Part shown: positions 8,631-17,227 of the stretch, one piece after another | Numbering within the stretch: position 1 is the first letter of the stretch | Layout of the letters: each line of letters opens with the position of its first letter | Assembly (NCBI RefSeq): GCF_029338195.1 | Contig: NZ_CP119780.1 | Span: 124,001 to 188,000 of the forward strand | Length of the DNA stretch: 64,000 nt | Source: Haloarcula litorea | GTDB lineage: Archaea; Halobacteriota; Halobacteria; Halobacteriales; Haloarculaceae | Direction: 5' to 3' | Notes under the pieces: generated by a model | Seen by the model: the letters and a program-made list of their open reading frames with translations, nothing else | The model's database searches: none | What the model was told of the DNA's origin: nothing | Program-made: the position numbers and the translations under genes

Positions 8631-8772
8631 AGACAAGGCAGTTTGACCCAATCAAATAATACTAATGATTATATGTCATTTCTAATTGATTGTGTCTTCA
8701 TAGCAGGTTATTTGATCCGCCTCAACGGTGAGTGACGTAGTCGTTCAGGCCGCGCTGGTCTGAAAGCCTGTC

Positions 8773-8817
8773 CTGTAGTAACGACTTCTGTATCAAGTCG
8801 TGAATCGATCAGTACAG
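8773..8817 (-). terminator. Hairpin 3' element, copy 2
   Basis: ACGACTT, seven bases, AAGTCGT forms a perfect 7-bp stem inside a block that matches 7943-7985. It lies six bases beyond the stop of the sensor kinase gene on the minus strand. Confidence 0.45.
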
Positions 8818-8822
8818 CACAT

Positions 8823-10580
8823 TCAGTTAGTAACCAAATCGACGCTCGTGATCTCGAATCGTGCACCGCCCGCGGTGCCTTCCGTGAGACGGATCTCCCA
8901 ATCGTGGGCCGCAACGATCTGTTTGACGATACTCAGCCCGAACCCTGTCCCATCGTCGCTGCTTGAATGCCCTGGAGTGAACACGTCATCGTACTCGTCT
9001 GTGGGAATTCCACAGCCGTCGTCTTCGATATAGAATCCGTCGTCAAGGCTACCGACAGTTACCGTCACCCCGCTACCACCGTGTTCGACTGCATTACTGG
9101 ATAGGTTTTCGAACAGTTGCATAAGCCGACTCTCGTCGGCGTAAACCATTCTGTCAGCCTCTATCACAAGCGTAGCGTCCGTCGTTTTGACGTTCTTCCA
9201 GCACTCCTGGGCTATCCTTGCAAGATCAACTGGCTTAGAGTCAGTGACTGGCTCGTCTCCGCGAGCCAGCCCTAGAAGATCCTCAATCAGGTCCTCCATT
9301 CGATCCAGAGCACGTTCGGTTCGCTCCAGATGCTCGCTGTCACACTCCTCCTTTGCGAGATCTATACCCCCTACGGCCACACTGAGCGGGTTCTGAAGAT
9401 CATGCGAGACCACGCTGGCGAACTCATCGAGGCGCTGGTTCTGCCGTTTGAGCTCTCGTTCCCGCTCCTTGCGCTCGGAAATGTCGCGCAAAATGCCGAC
9501 TGATCCCTCGAAACACTCGCCCTCGTAGGGCAAGACACCCATATGGTCCTCGCAGGGGATCGGCTCACCCTGCTCGGGCTTGATCTCGATCTCGAACTGC
9601 ACGCTGTCGGGCCCGTCCGACGAGAGAAGGCGTCCGAGATTGGTTTCCGCTCGGTCGACTGCCTCCGCTGACTTGATCAGTTTTGGCGGCGCTCCGATGA
9701 TCGTCTCACGGCCGTATCCGACCATCTCGACGAACGCGTCGTTCACATATTCGAACCGTCCTGCCTTATCGAGAACGTAGACCGGATCGTTGATCGTCTC
9801 GACAAGCGTTCGAAATTGGGTGAGTTCGGTCTCCTGCTGCTGTTGGACAGAGCGATCCCGAACCGAACAGATTAGCTCACCGGTATCCGTCTGTGCAACG
9901 GTGTGGTCCTCGGGAAAGGTCGTTCCATCAGCCCGGAGGCCAGTCGTTTCCCCGCTCCAGTAGCCTTTCTCGGCGACCGTCGGCAAGATCACGTTCTGTG
10001 CGACTGCTACCTCGTCATCGGGATAGATCAGCTCCCAGTGTTCCCCGTTCATCTCGTCGGGTTCGTACCCGTAGATATCCGCGTACGCCTGATTGACATA
10101 GATGAATTCCCCGCCCTGATCGAGGATGCTGATACCTTCCTGTGCTGTTTCGATTGCTTTGCGCTGACGCTTACGGTCTTTCTCTGCACGATATCGTCGG
10201 ACGGCGTTTCGTAGTCGGTTCGCCAACACGGTGTACTGGTCAGTCCCATACTCTTTCTGGAGATAGTCCGTCACACCAGCGGAGATGGCTTCGCTGGCGA
10301 CCTCCTCGGAACCTTTGCCAGTGAACAACACAAATGGCAGATCAGGAGCCTCCTCACGGACGGATTTGAGGAATTCGATGCCGTTCTGTCCGGGCATCTC
10401 ATAATCAGAAACGATACAGTCGAAGTCATCGTGGGAGAGATGGTCAAGCCCCTCGCTAGCACTCATCGCGATCTCAACGGTGAATCCATCGTACTCGCGT
10501 TTCAGAAAGTCAGCAGTCATCTCAGCGAAATCCGGCTCGTCATCGACGTGGAGAACGCGGATATTCGCCTGTTCACCCAT
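8823..10580 (-). CDS. Hybrid sensor: receiver, two PAS domains, histidine kinase
   Basis: The 585-residue protein is soluble, with no membrane span. Residues ~7-125 are a receiver domain: HVDDEPD, phospho-acceptor Asp59 in SDYEMPG, and the FTGKG lysine. Two PAS domains follow (~140-255 and ~260-380), each with a PAS/PAC layout. The kinase core has the phospho-accepting His in SHDLQNPL, an N box NLSSNAVEHG, a G1 box DDGCGIP and a G2 box GTGFGLSIV. It likely senses an intracellular or redox cue and passes phosphate to or from its own receiver or a separate regulator. No response regulator is adjacent. ATG at 10580. Confidence 0.9.
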   Translation of the reverse strand: MGEQANIRVLHVDDEPDFAEMTADFLKREYDGFTVEIAMSASEGLDHLSHDDFDCIVSDYEMPGQNGIEFLKSVREEAPDLPFVLFTGKGSEEVASEAISAGVTDYLQKEYGTDQYTVLANRLRNAVRRYRAEKDRKRQRKAIETAQEGISILDQGGEFIYVNQAYADIYGYEPDEMNGEHWELIYPDDEVAVAQNVILPTVAEKGYWSGETTGLRADGTTFPEDHTVAQTDTGELICSVRDRSVQQQQETELTQFRTLVETINDPVYVLDKAGRFEYVNDAFVEMVGYGRETIIGAPPKLIKSAEAVDRAETNLGRLLSSDGPDSVQFEIEIKPEQGEPIPCEDHMGVLPYEGECFEGSVGILRDISERKERERELKRQNQRLDEFASVVSHDLQNPLSVAVGGIDLAKEECDSEHLERTERALDRMEDLIEDLLGLARGDEPVTDSKPVDLARIAQECWKNVKTTDATLVIEADRMVYADESRLMQLFENLSSNAVEHGGSGVTVTVGSLDDGFYIEDDGCGIPTDEYDDVFTPGHSSSDDGTGFGLSIVKQIVAAHDWEIRLTEGTAGGARFEITSVDLVTN

Positions 10581-11179
10581 ATGTGACTCTCACCAACGGT
10601 CAATAATAAGACTGCGCCACCAGTTATCAAGCAAAATATTCTCACGCGAATCTTTCGCCGGTGGCCGTCGTCACGGTTAGGTCGATCTCCCGAGCAGCGT
10701 ACCGGCGTGACTGCTCGTCGTCGGTGATGTTGACGACGCCGGCGACGACGCACTTCGCCAGGCCGCCCGGACGTTCGCGGCCGTCACCGACCACGAGCTG
10801 GCCGTCGCCGACGGGGGTGACCAGCGGTGAGGGCTCGTCCCGCGGGCCGGCAGCAACGCTGGGACAAACAGAACTGGAACCCGGGAGGGAGTGGTTGTCA
10901 GAGGCACTGTCTCACCGAATCGGTGATGCCCCAGGTTCCTACGCAACAGTACGCTAACCTCCGATATAACCGTTTGCGAGTGCGCACAGCCAGCACGAGT
11001 CACGGCAGATACCGGCCCCAGCGACCGGGTCGCCGGGACCGTATGCGGCGTGCCTCTGACAACTGCGCGAAACAAAGCGAATCGCTCTGTATCGGCACGC
11101 GTCCAGACGCGCTCCTGCGTAGATGTAATTGTCGGTACAGGTCCAACAGAAGTCGGCACGTTCCGGGAGGTGCGGCCTG
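10581..11179. other. 599-bp stretch with a possible gene tail
   Basis: No complete gene is visible. On the minus strand a frame ending at 10642-10644 reads about 85 codons after its upstream stop (for example GDGRERPGGLAKCVVAGVV and DDEQSRRYAAREIDL). It looks like the C-terminal part of a real protein, but only an internal GTG (10794) could start it. Other long frames here are shadows of high-GC DNA. It leads into the small-gene cassette at 11180, so the stretch may be the scar of an inserted element. Confidence 0.35.
10642..10794 (-). pseudogene. Possible 5'-truncated gene fragment
   Basis: The 50-codon frame from GTG 10794 reads VGDGRERPGGLAKCVVAGVV, then NITDDEQSRRYAAREIDLTV. Residue use is protein-like, and the frame stays open upstream for another ~38 codons without a good start. 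I do not recognise it. It may be the remaining end of a plasmid or virus gene. Confidence 0.3.
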
Positions 11180-11386
11180 ATGGCGATCGAGGAACGCGAC
11201 ACCAGCGCCGTCGTCGCGGCGGCCTGCCCGTACTGTGACGCACCGCTGCCCGAGCAGACGTCGCTGGCGATCCATCTCGAACGGGACTGTCCGGCGACGA
11301 GCGGTGACGAGCCGGGGGTGCGGTATGAGCGTCACCCCGCACTCCGCGAGCACAGCCGGCGGCGGTGGATGGGGACCCACTGGTGA
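11180..11386 (+). CDS. Small zinc-finger-like protein
   Basis: The 68-residue protein carries CPYCDAPLPEQTSLAIHLERDC. The CxxC followed by HxxxxC is a compact zinc-finger-like pattern. Such small zinc-finger proteins are frequent in haloarchaeal viruses and plasmids. ATG at 11180 is the first start after the preceding gap. Its 3' end overlaps the next gene by 62 bases in another frame, which is typical of compact element-borne operons. DNA or protein binding is likely but unproven. Confidence 0.55.
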   Translation: MAIEERDTSAVVAAACPYCDAPLPEQTSLAIHLERDCPATSGDEPGVRYERHPALREHSRRRWMGTHW

Positions 11387-11543
11387 CGAGGTGTGGGTCC
11401 CACGCCACGGAAGCGAACTCGCGATGGTGCAGCTGGGTGAGGTACAAGTACTGGCTGTGGCGCGGGACCCAATCGAGGGGTCGGGAGTCGTGCAGAATAA
11501 GCTTTCTCCCGCCACCGGCGGGCCAGCGGAGGTGGCCCGATGA
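11325..11543 (+). CDS. Small hypothetical protein in overlapping cassette
   Basis: The 72-residue protein runs from ATG 11325. It contains GDEVWVPRHGSELAMVQLGE and VQVLAVARDPIEGSGVV, which look like a small beta-rich domain. It overlaps the zinc-finger gene at its start, and its TGA overlaps the ATG of the next gene (ATGA at 11540). This suggests translational coupling of three genes. No family recognised; a longer upstream extension is less likely because of the coupling. Confidence 0.5.
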   Translation: MSVTPHSASTAGGGGWGPTGDEVWVPRHGSELAMVQLGEVQVLAVARDPIEGSGVVQNKLSPATGGPAEVAR

Positions 11544-12243
11544 CCCCGGAGGTCGGCGAGGTCGTCGCGATCACCACCACCGCCAGCGAGCCCCAGTTGC
11601 TCGTCACCAATGTTGAGGCCGACGCCGTCCGGGGCGTCCTCCTGGCCGACCTGGCAAGCGAGACGCTGCACCGGCTCGAACACACCGCCGGCGACCGCCA
11701 GCGCCGCCGGCAGCTCGCAACGGCCGAGCAGGCAAGCGCCGACCCCGACCAGCAGGAAGACGCCGAGACCCTCCCCGAGGGGCTCGAACCCAGTTCCTCA
11801 CCGTTGGACTTCTTCGCGAACTGCCGGGAGACCAAGCGCAAGGAGCTGTTCGTCGAGCGCTCCAACCGACAGAACACCTACGCGCGATCAAAGTCGCGAA
11901 GCGCTGGAAGGAGTTCGCCACCGAACGGACCGACGGGAGTGGCGCGTTCTTCACGAAGGCAGACATCACAACCGCCCTGACCGCCGAGTTGGGGAAGGAA
12001 CCCCATCGGCAGACGGTCAAGCGGGTCTGGGAGACGCTGCTCGAGTTAGGCGGCGACGACCTCGCCGCGAAGACCAGACAGGTCGGCCGGCAGCAGGAGC
12101 CGATGGAGATACTCGCGTTCGACAGGCCGACCGCCGAGGGCCTGCTCGACAAACGCTACGTCGGCCTCGACCTCCTGGACGGGAGTGCCGGGAAGGCAAC
12201 GACCGGCGGCGTCACCCCCGTTGTGACGGGGAGTGCGGACTGA
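11540..12243 (+). pseudogene. Frameshifted winged-helix-type plasmid or provirus protein
   Basis: One frame from ATG 11540 reads through LFVERSNRQNTYAR at about 11880. The coding sense then passes to another frame: AIKVAKRWKEFATERTDGSG, then FFTKADITTALTAEL and GKEPHRQTVKRVWETLLELG. That frame runs to the stop at 12241-12243. A single-base indel near 11885 explains both halves. Together they form a ~230-residue protein with a helical DNA-binding-like middle, as in replication or regulation genes of haloarchaeal elements. Programmed shifting seems unlikely, since no slippery run is visible. Confidence 0.6.
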
Positions 12244-12489
12244 CCCCGTGACAGGAGCCAGCTGAGGAGCGATCGCGCCGGAACCGACGCTGTCGGACGC
12301 GGCGGCACGTGCCCTGCCGCCGCTGCCGCCGCTGTTCGCTCCCTGCAGGACCCGGGAGCGACCCCCTGTTTTTAGGCGTGGGGTGAGTGGTCGTAACACG
12401 AACGGAGCGACTCCAGCAGATCTCGTCCTCACGACGGGTGTGATGCCGACGGTCCCACACAGGGAGCATAGCTGCCCGGTCTGCGTTCG
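12244..12489. other. Gene-free stretch upstream of the Fic operator
   Basis: The stretch from the small-gene cassette to the Fic palindrome is GC-rich. It shows no convincing frame on either strand and no repeat that I can match elsewhere. Confidence 0.4.
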
Positions 12490-12564
12490 AATTTGGGTTA
12501 GCGCGGGATGTCCGATTTTCTGTATATATATGTATATCGGACACCGTGCAATCTAACCAAATTT
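12490..12564. promoter_or_regulatory. Nested palindrome with TATA core upstream of fic
   Basis: Two inverted repeats share the same centre, near 12526. The inner arms are perfect: TGTCCGAT (12509-12516) and ATCGGACA (12536-12543). The outer arms are AATTTGGGTTAG (12490-12501) and CTAACCAAATTT (12553-12564), matching with one bulged base. The middle is TATATATATGTATA, a likely TATA element. The arrangement fits an operator overlapping a promoter, perhaps for autoregulation by the Fic protein's own winged helix. It lies 49 bases before the Fic start. Confidence 0.6.
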
Positions 12565-12612
12565 CACCCAGGCGTTTTTTGTCTTAGGCTGGATACAGTA
12601 CCTGCAAGCAAA

Positions 12613-13761
12613 ATGGCGGGCGACACACTTCCCGACGAGGCCCCCGGCGAGTACATCCCGTTCGGACAGCGGCCGTACTATCTGCCGGATCCACTGCCAC
12701 CGGCACGGGAGCTCGAGTTCGATGCCGACTTCCAACAGTTGCTGCAGGATGCAATCTATCAACTCGGTCGCTTGGAGGGAATCGGTGACGAGACAGAAGC
12801 AAACCCACTCCTGTACACGACGATGGTCCGCCGAGAGGCCGTCGAGTCGGTCGTCCTCGAGGGTGCTGACATCGAGATCGAGGACGTGTTTCGCTCGCAG
12901 GACCTCGCCGATAGCGGTACCACGCGGAAGGACGTCCAGGAGGCGCTGAACTACGAGCGGACGATCACCGAGGGTGCGAACCACCTCGGCGAAGGTGACC
13001 AGATTACGCTCCCGCTGGTACAGGAGCTCCACGAACTGTTGATGGCGGACGTCCGCGGCCACTGTGAGTTCCCCGGGGAATTCCGTGCGAAGCCGATCAA
13101 CCTTCCCGCTGCCTCGTCGTTCCAGGAGCCGTTTGTCCCGCCCGCACCGGACCGGATTCCCGAGCTGATGACGAACCTCATCGAGTACTGCAACACGACC
13201 AGCGAGTACCACGATCTCGTCCAGTTCGGGCTCGTCCACTACCAGTTCGAGACGATTCACCCGTTCGAGGACGGGAACGGCCGGCTGGGGCGTATCCTCA
13301 TCACACTCCAACTAATCCAGAACGGCTATCTCACACAGCCATATCTGTATCCGAGTGCCTACTTCAACCGCAACAAGATCGAGTACGCCGACCGGATGCG
13401 GACGGTCAGCGAAACCGGTGCGTGGGAGCCCTGGCTGGAGTTCTTCGTCGAAGCCCTCCGCTCACAAGCTGCCGAAGCGGTCGAGCGAACGAACGAACTC
13501 CGCGACCTTCGGCGGGAGTACGAGCGGACCTACGGGCACGAAAAGACAGCTGCCGACCGGCTGGCGATGCGGCTGTTCAAACAGCCCTACGTGACCACGA
13601 ACGACGTTGCCGATCTGCTGGATGTCACCGCACAGACGGCACGGAACGCGATTCAGGAACTCGAAGCGCAGGGCGTCCTGACGGAAACGACCGGGAAAGA
13701 GCGGTATCAGGAGTTCAAAGCCGTCGATATCTTCGAGATCCTCGATCGACCGCTGGAATAG
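12613..13761 (+). CDS. Fic family protein (AMP transferase type) with winged helix
   Basis: From ATG 12613 the protein has 382 residues; the longer open frame starts inside the palindrome and is not credible. The Fic motif is HPFEDGNGRLGR, with catalytic His216. An inhibitory helix motif of the S/T-x3-E-G/N type is present upstream (Ser79 to Glu83-Gly84 in SVVLEG), so it belongs to the intramolecularly inhibited Fic class. Residues ~325-370 form a winged helix (DVADLLDVTAQTARNAIQEL). Fic enzymes transfer AMP from ATP to a protein hydroxyl; the target here is unknown. It may act as a stand-alone toxin-like regulator repressing its own promoter. Confidence 0.9.
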   Translation: MAGDTLPDEAPGEYIPFGQRPYYLPDPLPPARELEFDADFQQLLQDAIYQLGRLEGIGDETEANPLLYTTMVRREAVESVVLEGADIEIEDVFRSQDLADSGTTRKDVQEALNYERTITEGANHLGEGDQITLPLVQELHELLMADVRGHCEFPGEFRAKPINLPAASSFQEPFVPPAPDRIPELMTNLIEYCNTTSEYHDLVQFGLVHYQFETIHPFEDGNGRLGRILITLQLIQNGYLTQPYLYPSAYFNRNKIEYADRMRTVSETGAWEPWLEFFVEALRSQAAEAVERTNELRDLRREYERTYGHEKTAADRLAMRLFKQPYVTTNDVADLLDVTAQTARNAIQELEAQGVLTETTGKERYQEFKAVDIFEILDRPLE

Positions 13762-13838
13762 ATCTCTATTTTCAGGTGGCTCAAACCGGTTTTGTACCCT
13801 GATTCAATTTTTAGTGAAGTGCTCCGGAAAAACCAGTT

Positions 13839-14153
13839 ATGTCATCAGATGGGCTCTCAGGTGACGTACGGCAGCGGTTGGGCTGGGCGATCCGGGAGGC
13901 AGTCGTTATCACAGGCATCTTCGTGTTCTGGCTCGCGATTGCTCTCATTATAGTAACTGGTTTGAGTCTTATCGCGTTCCTGATTCAGACGCTTCGGCTC
14001 GACCCGTTACGATTCGTCTACGAGTTTGCACAGCGGGGCGATGTTGTCTGGGGTGCTGTGTTACCGTTTGCCGGCGCTACGGCGGGGATCTACGCTCTTG
14101 CCCGGGTCGGGACAATTCTCATTAGTCGGTACCAGTCTGACTCAGGTGAGTGA
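13839..14153 (+). CDS. Two-to-three-span small membrane protein
   Basis: The 104-residue protein has a hydrophilic start, a long hydrophobic stretch at ~20-52 (VVITGIFVFWLAIALIIVTG) and another at ~70-92. It ends in a charged tail. ATG 13839 follows TTTTTAGTGAAG. It is co-directional with fic, but 77 bases and a likely terminator separate them. No family recognised. Confidence 0.55.
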   Translation: MSSDGLSGDVRQRLGWAIREAVVITGIFVFWLAIALIIVTGLSLIAFLIQTLRLDPLRFVYEFAQRGDVVWGAVLPFAGATAGIYALARVGTILISRYQSDSGE

Positions 14154-14549
14154 CCACCGGCAAGCAGCTCTCGTTGAACGATGCTCAATCTAAAGGGGAG
14201 TCGCGCTGTAGCCACTCTGATAATTTTGAATGTTATTCTTAAACCCGAGTGCTGCTGACACCCGCTATATCGGTCACGGTATTTCTGACAGCAACTGAGT
14301 AGGGCGGAAACCCACTGCTGTATACAGAGCGCAAGTCGGCCACGGGGTTCACGGCTGGAGGCGAACGGCTGAATCAGCAGATCAAGGGTGCGCATCCCGT
14401 ATCGGAGGCGGCTAAACTGTGGGTGATAGAACCGATAGACACAGAGCTGTATTCTGGTAGTATCAGGTCGAGGCTGAGGGCGGAGCGGCTGTCGAAACAC
14501 CGACAACCACTGGGACGATTTTATCTCCCTTCCGAGTCATAGCACACTA
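14154..14549. other. 396-bp gene-free stretch holding a repeat
   Basis: The only structure I can support is the dispersed repeat at 14251-14331. Open frames on the minus strand here show no coding character. The AT-rich part at 14220-14240 may be a terminator or promoter remnant. Confidence 0.4.
14251..14331 (+). repeat. Intergenic repeat, family member 3
   Basis: The left part reads GCTGCTGACACCC then TATATCGGTCACGG. After TTTCTGACAG and a variable middle it ends CTGCTGTATACAGAGCGC. It aligns with 15151-15230 and 28249-28330 in the same order over about 80 bases, with the middle least conserved. Confidence 0.55.
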
Positions 14550-15083
14550 ATGCAGATATTCGACGTCACCGTGGCTGTCCTTAGCATCATTCTGTACATT
14601 CTTTTTCTCTTCGTCCTGTCGCTCGGGATCTGGTTGGCGCTAACCGGCGGCATCGGACTAGCCGGGGGCGTGCTCTCCGTTCCGGTGCTATACCTGCTCC
14701 CGGACGTCCGCCGGTTTCTCGTCGAAGCTTCCGGTGGCCGGCCGGACGACGGGACCCCGGCCTGGCGAGTGGCCCTCAGACCCCGATATCTACTCCTGTC
14801 GATCGCGTTTGGCATCGTCTACGGGTTTAGCTTTCTCGCGCTGTTCATCCCGTTCAGCCGGCTGGGGCTGTTTCCGGGCCGTGGCGAACCGACCCCGTCG
14901 GTCGCGCTCCTGCCGGCGGTGTTCATCCTGGCGAGCGCGTTGTTCGCCTACGGCGTCCACCGCCACTCGTCGGCGTGGACCGGAACGGCTACGAGGCGAT
15001 CGGTGCTGGCCCAGTGGGTGGTCTTTCTGAGCGTCGTCGTCACCGTCGGGACCGCTATCCCGTACGCGCACATCCTCACGTAG
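14550..15083 (+). CDS. Four-to-five-span membrane protein of unknown function
   Basis: The 177-residue protein has hydrophobic segments at ~5-30, ~30-50, ~82-103, ~115-135 and ~150-172. Short charged loops separate them (DVRRFLVEASGGRPDDG; HRHSSAW). ATG 14550 follows an AT-rich stretch at 14520-14540 that may be the promoter. No family recognised and no close partner. A repeat follows it. Confidence 0.6.
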   Translation: MQIFDVTVAVLSIILYILFLFVLSLGIWLALTGGIGLAGGVLSVPVLYLLPDVRRFLVEASGGRPDDGTPAWRVALRPRYLLLSIAFGIVYGFSFLALFIPFSRLGLFPGRGEPTPSVALLPAVFILASALFAYGVHRHSSAWTGTATRRSVLAQWVVFLSVVVTVGTAIPYAHILT

Positions 15084-15150
15084 CTTCACGTAGCTCGGGC
15101 GAAACGCTGGGGACACCTCGATCGAACGAGGCAGCGGGTGACTGAGTGCG

Positions 15151-15230
15151 CTGCATCCACCCTCTGTATCGGGCACGCCGTTACTGACAGACCCAGGTGG
15201 GTTCAGTCGGTCTACGCTGAATAGAGAGCG
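15151..15230 (+). repeat. Intergenic repeat, family member 4
   Basis: The stretch starts GCTGCATCCACCCTCTGTATCG, continues GGCACGCCGTTACTGACAG and ends ACGCTGAATAGAGAGCG. It shares its left block with 28249-28330 and 16683-16709, and its right block with the copies at 2804 and 6431. Confidence 0.55.
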
Positions 15231-15298
15231 TGACCTGTGGACACGAATCCGCTCCTTGCCCACGCTGTACGGCTCAGCCAGTCGCTGTCTCGCTCCGA

Positions 15299-16594
15299 CT
15301 ACCCGCTCTCCGAGTCGGTCGACTCGTCCAGTCGCCAGGTGACGCCGAGGGCATCGATCAACCGACGGGGGTTGCGAACGTGGACGAGCGACAGTGATTC
15401 GTTCGAGTTGGCGTCGTCGCCATCCAGTTCTTCGGGGTCAGGGACCGTGAGTCGGAACCGCGGCGTGTTGCCGTCGTCCATTCCGCCTAGTCGGACCGTT
15501 CTCGTGTCGACCAATCGGTCGACGACGTCCGCTGTGGTCTCGAGATCGGTCACGGCGCTCCGTTCGAGCCGAGCCTGTGGCTTCTCGAGGACCCGATCGT
15601 AGACGACGAGCGTGCCGTCGTATCCCCGGTATTCCACGGTCCCGTATCTGAGGTACCGCGAGACCGTCCTGACACTGGCGAAGACGGCGACGATGCCGAG
15701 GAAGACGAGGCCGACGGCCGTCGCGCCGAACGCGAGGAAGAACCCGGCCGCGAGGTAGACGACGAGGACGCTGCTGGTGAGCGTGTATCTGCCGCCACGG
15801 TAGAGCGCGTCAAGCAGGGCCGCGGCTCGTGGTGGCCGGGCGCGGACCACGGGCTCCCCAGGGGGCACCTCAACGGGGACCGGCTTCGGTTCGGTCTCGG
15901 CGCTCCCGTAGAGCCGGTAGAACAGTCCGCGAGCGTCGGGGTCGCGTGCCACCTGGAACCGTCTGAGGTCGTAGAGGAACTTCCCGCCGACCAGGAGCCC
16001 GAGGACGACCTCGCCGCTCACGGCGGTCCCCTGGAGTGGTCCGGCGACGAACAGCAGTGCGCCGACAGCGAACAGGTGTTTGAACGGGACGAGGACGACC
16101 GACCGCGGTGAATGCTCTCGGTACCCGCCGCGGGTGAAGTACTCTCGGGCCGTCTCGACCCCCTCGGCGAGGAAAACGCCGACGCCACCGAGCAGTATCT
16201 GCTCGACCACCGGGGTCGTTATCGTTGGGTCGGTGAACGCGAACACGAGGAACGCTGCGCCGACCTCGAGGGGCGCGAGGAAACACACCGTCAGGAGCAG
16301 AGTCGGAACGTTCCGGAGGTAGACGGGCGGGAGGGGCCCCGGAAGGGAGACCGCTCCGCGTTTCGTCTGGAGCGGCCCGAGGAGTCGGTCGTCCCCGTCG
16401 ATCATATTCCGGGGGCGCTTGGCGGCGAAGGGGATCTTCACGGCGGACCAGACGACGACGGCCCAGATTTCGAGCACGAATACCCCGAGGACGACCGCTA
16501 TCGGCCAGTCGAGGAGGAGCACACCGACCGGGACGACCAGTCCCGGGAGGAGGGCGGTGAATGGCATCCAGCGGAGCGTGGCGGGACGCGACAC
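15299..16594 (-). CDS. DUF6498-like multi-span membrane protein
   Basis: The 431-residue protein has N-terminal spans at ~12-50 including LEIWAVVVWSAVKIPFAAKR, several more to residue ~210, another pair at ~265-315, and a soluble acidic C-terminal domain (~320-431). The start and first spans resemble DUF6498 proteins, whose function is unknown. The soluble tail (YDGTLVVYDRVLEKPQARLE, then TVRLGGMDD) may be a membrane-attached beta domain of the bacterial PH type. It stands alone on its strand. ATG at 16594. Confidence 0.6.
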   Translation of the reverse strand: MSRPATLRWMPFTALLPGLVVPVGVLLLDWPIAVVLGVFVLEIWAVVVWSAVKIPFAAKRPRNMIDGDDRLLGPLQTKRGAVSLPGPLPPVYLRNVPTLLLTVCFLAPLEVGAAFLVFAFTDPTITTPVVEQILLGGVGVFLAEGVETAREYFTRGGYREHSPRSVVLVPFKHLFAVGALLFVAGPLQGTAVSGEVVLGLLVGGKFLYDLRRFQVARDPDARGLFYRLYGSAETEPKPVPVEVPPGEPVVRARPPRAAALLDALYRGGRYTLTSSVLVVYLAAGFFLAFGATAVGLVFLGIVAVFASVRTVSRYLRYGTVEYRGYDGTLVVYDRVLEKPQARLERSAVTDLETTADVVDRLVDTRTVRLGGMDDGNTPRFRLTVPDPEELDGDDANSNESLSLVHVRNPRRLIDALGVTWRLDESTDSESG

Positions 16595-16682
16595 ACCCGA
16601 CGGTCTTGGCGGACGAAAAACAGCCTTGCGGTCGCTGGGGCCCCGAGTGGTCTACGGCCCGAGAGGCGGCCGCTTGCTGACT

Positions 16683-16709
16683 GCACCCTCTGTATTCAGC
16701 ACGTCGTAT
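16683..16709 (+). repeat. Half copy of the CTCTGTATTCAGC repeat
   Basis: TGCACCCTCTGTATTCAGCACGTCG matches the left block of the repeat at 15151. It lies just before the RelE-like gene, where it may have brought or disturbed promoter sequence. Confidence 0.45.
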
Positions 16710-16716
16710 CTCTCAA

Positions 16717-17205
16717 ATGCTGAGGAGTCCGAAAGAGTGGGCACGATTCACCGGACAAGTCGTTAGGAGGACCGAACACTCATATCCGATAGATGCACTC
16801 CGAGACACGGTTCGACACCCTGACCTGAGCCGCGAGTCCTGGAAGGAGATCGCAGCCGTCGAACACGCGCGGCGGACGGGCGACAGCGAGACGTTCTCCC
16901 GCGAAGAGATCCTCTGCGACACGAGTGAGGACGGCTGGACGTGGCAGTTCCGCGCCCCAGCGGAGCGGACGTACGACGATCTCGACACCCACGCCAAGAA
17001 CCGTGTCACCGACAAGCTCGATGAGATCGTGAACGATCAGTGGCGTGAGCCCGACGATTATCTGGAACCGCTCACAGGCGCTCCTCACGCGAAACTTCGT
17101 ATCGGTCAGTTCCGTCGTGGTGTTGAGTGTGACTATGCGGAGCAGATCCTCGATATCTACACAGTGGGACGGCGAGGCGGCGCATACAAAGTCGACGACG
17201 ACTAA
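16717..17205 (+). CDS. RelE-type toxin apparently fused to an antitoxin-like N-terminus
   Basis: Residues ~72-162 form a RelE/ParE-type domain: WTWQFRAPAERTYDDLDTHA, DKLDEIVNDQWREPDDYLEP, then KLRIGQFRRGV and RRGGAYK. RelE toxins cut mRNA at the ribosome. Residues ~20-68 (LRDTVRHPDLSRESWKEIAA, HARRTGDSETFSREE) look like a small antitoxin and are read in the same frame. Codon 69 is ACG (16921) followed by AGTGAGGACGGCTGG, exactly where a free toxin would start with ATG. So either a start was lost and the pair became one protein, or ACG is used. ATG at 16717; nearby N-terminal residues are uncertain. Confidence 0.65.
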   Translation: MLRSPKEWARFTGQVVRRTEHSYPIDALRDTVRHPDLSRESWKEIAAVEHARRTGDSETFSREEILCDTSEDGWTWQFRAPAERTYDDLDTHAKNRVTDKLDEIVNDQWREPDDYLEPLTGAPHAKLRIGQFRRGVECDYAEQILDIYTVGRRGGAYKVDDD

Positions 17206-17227
17206 GAGCCGACGCCACGACGGACAC

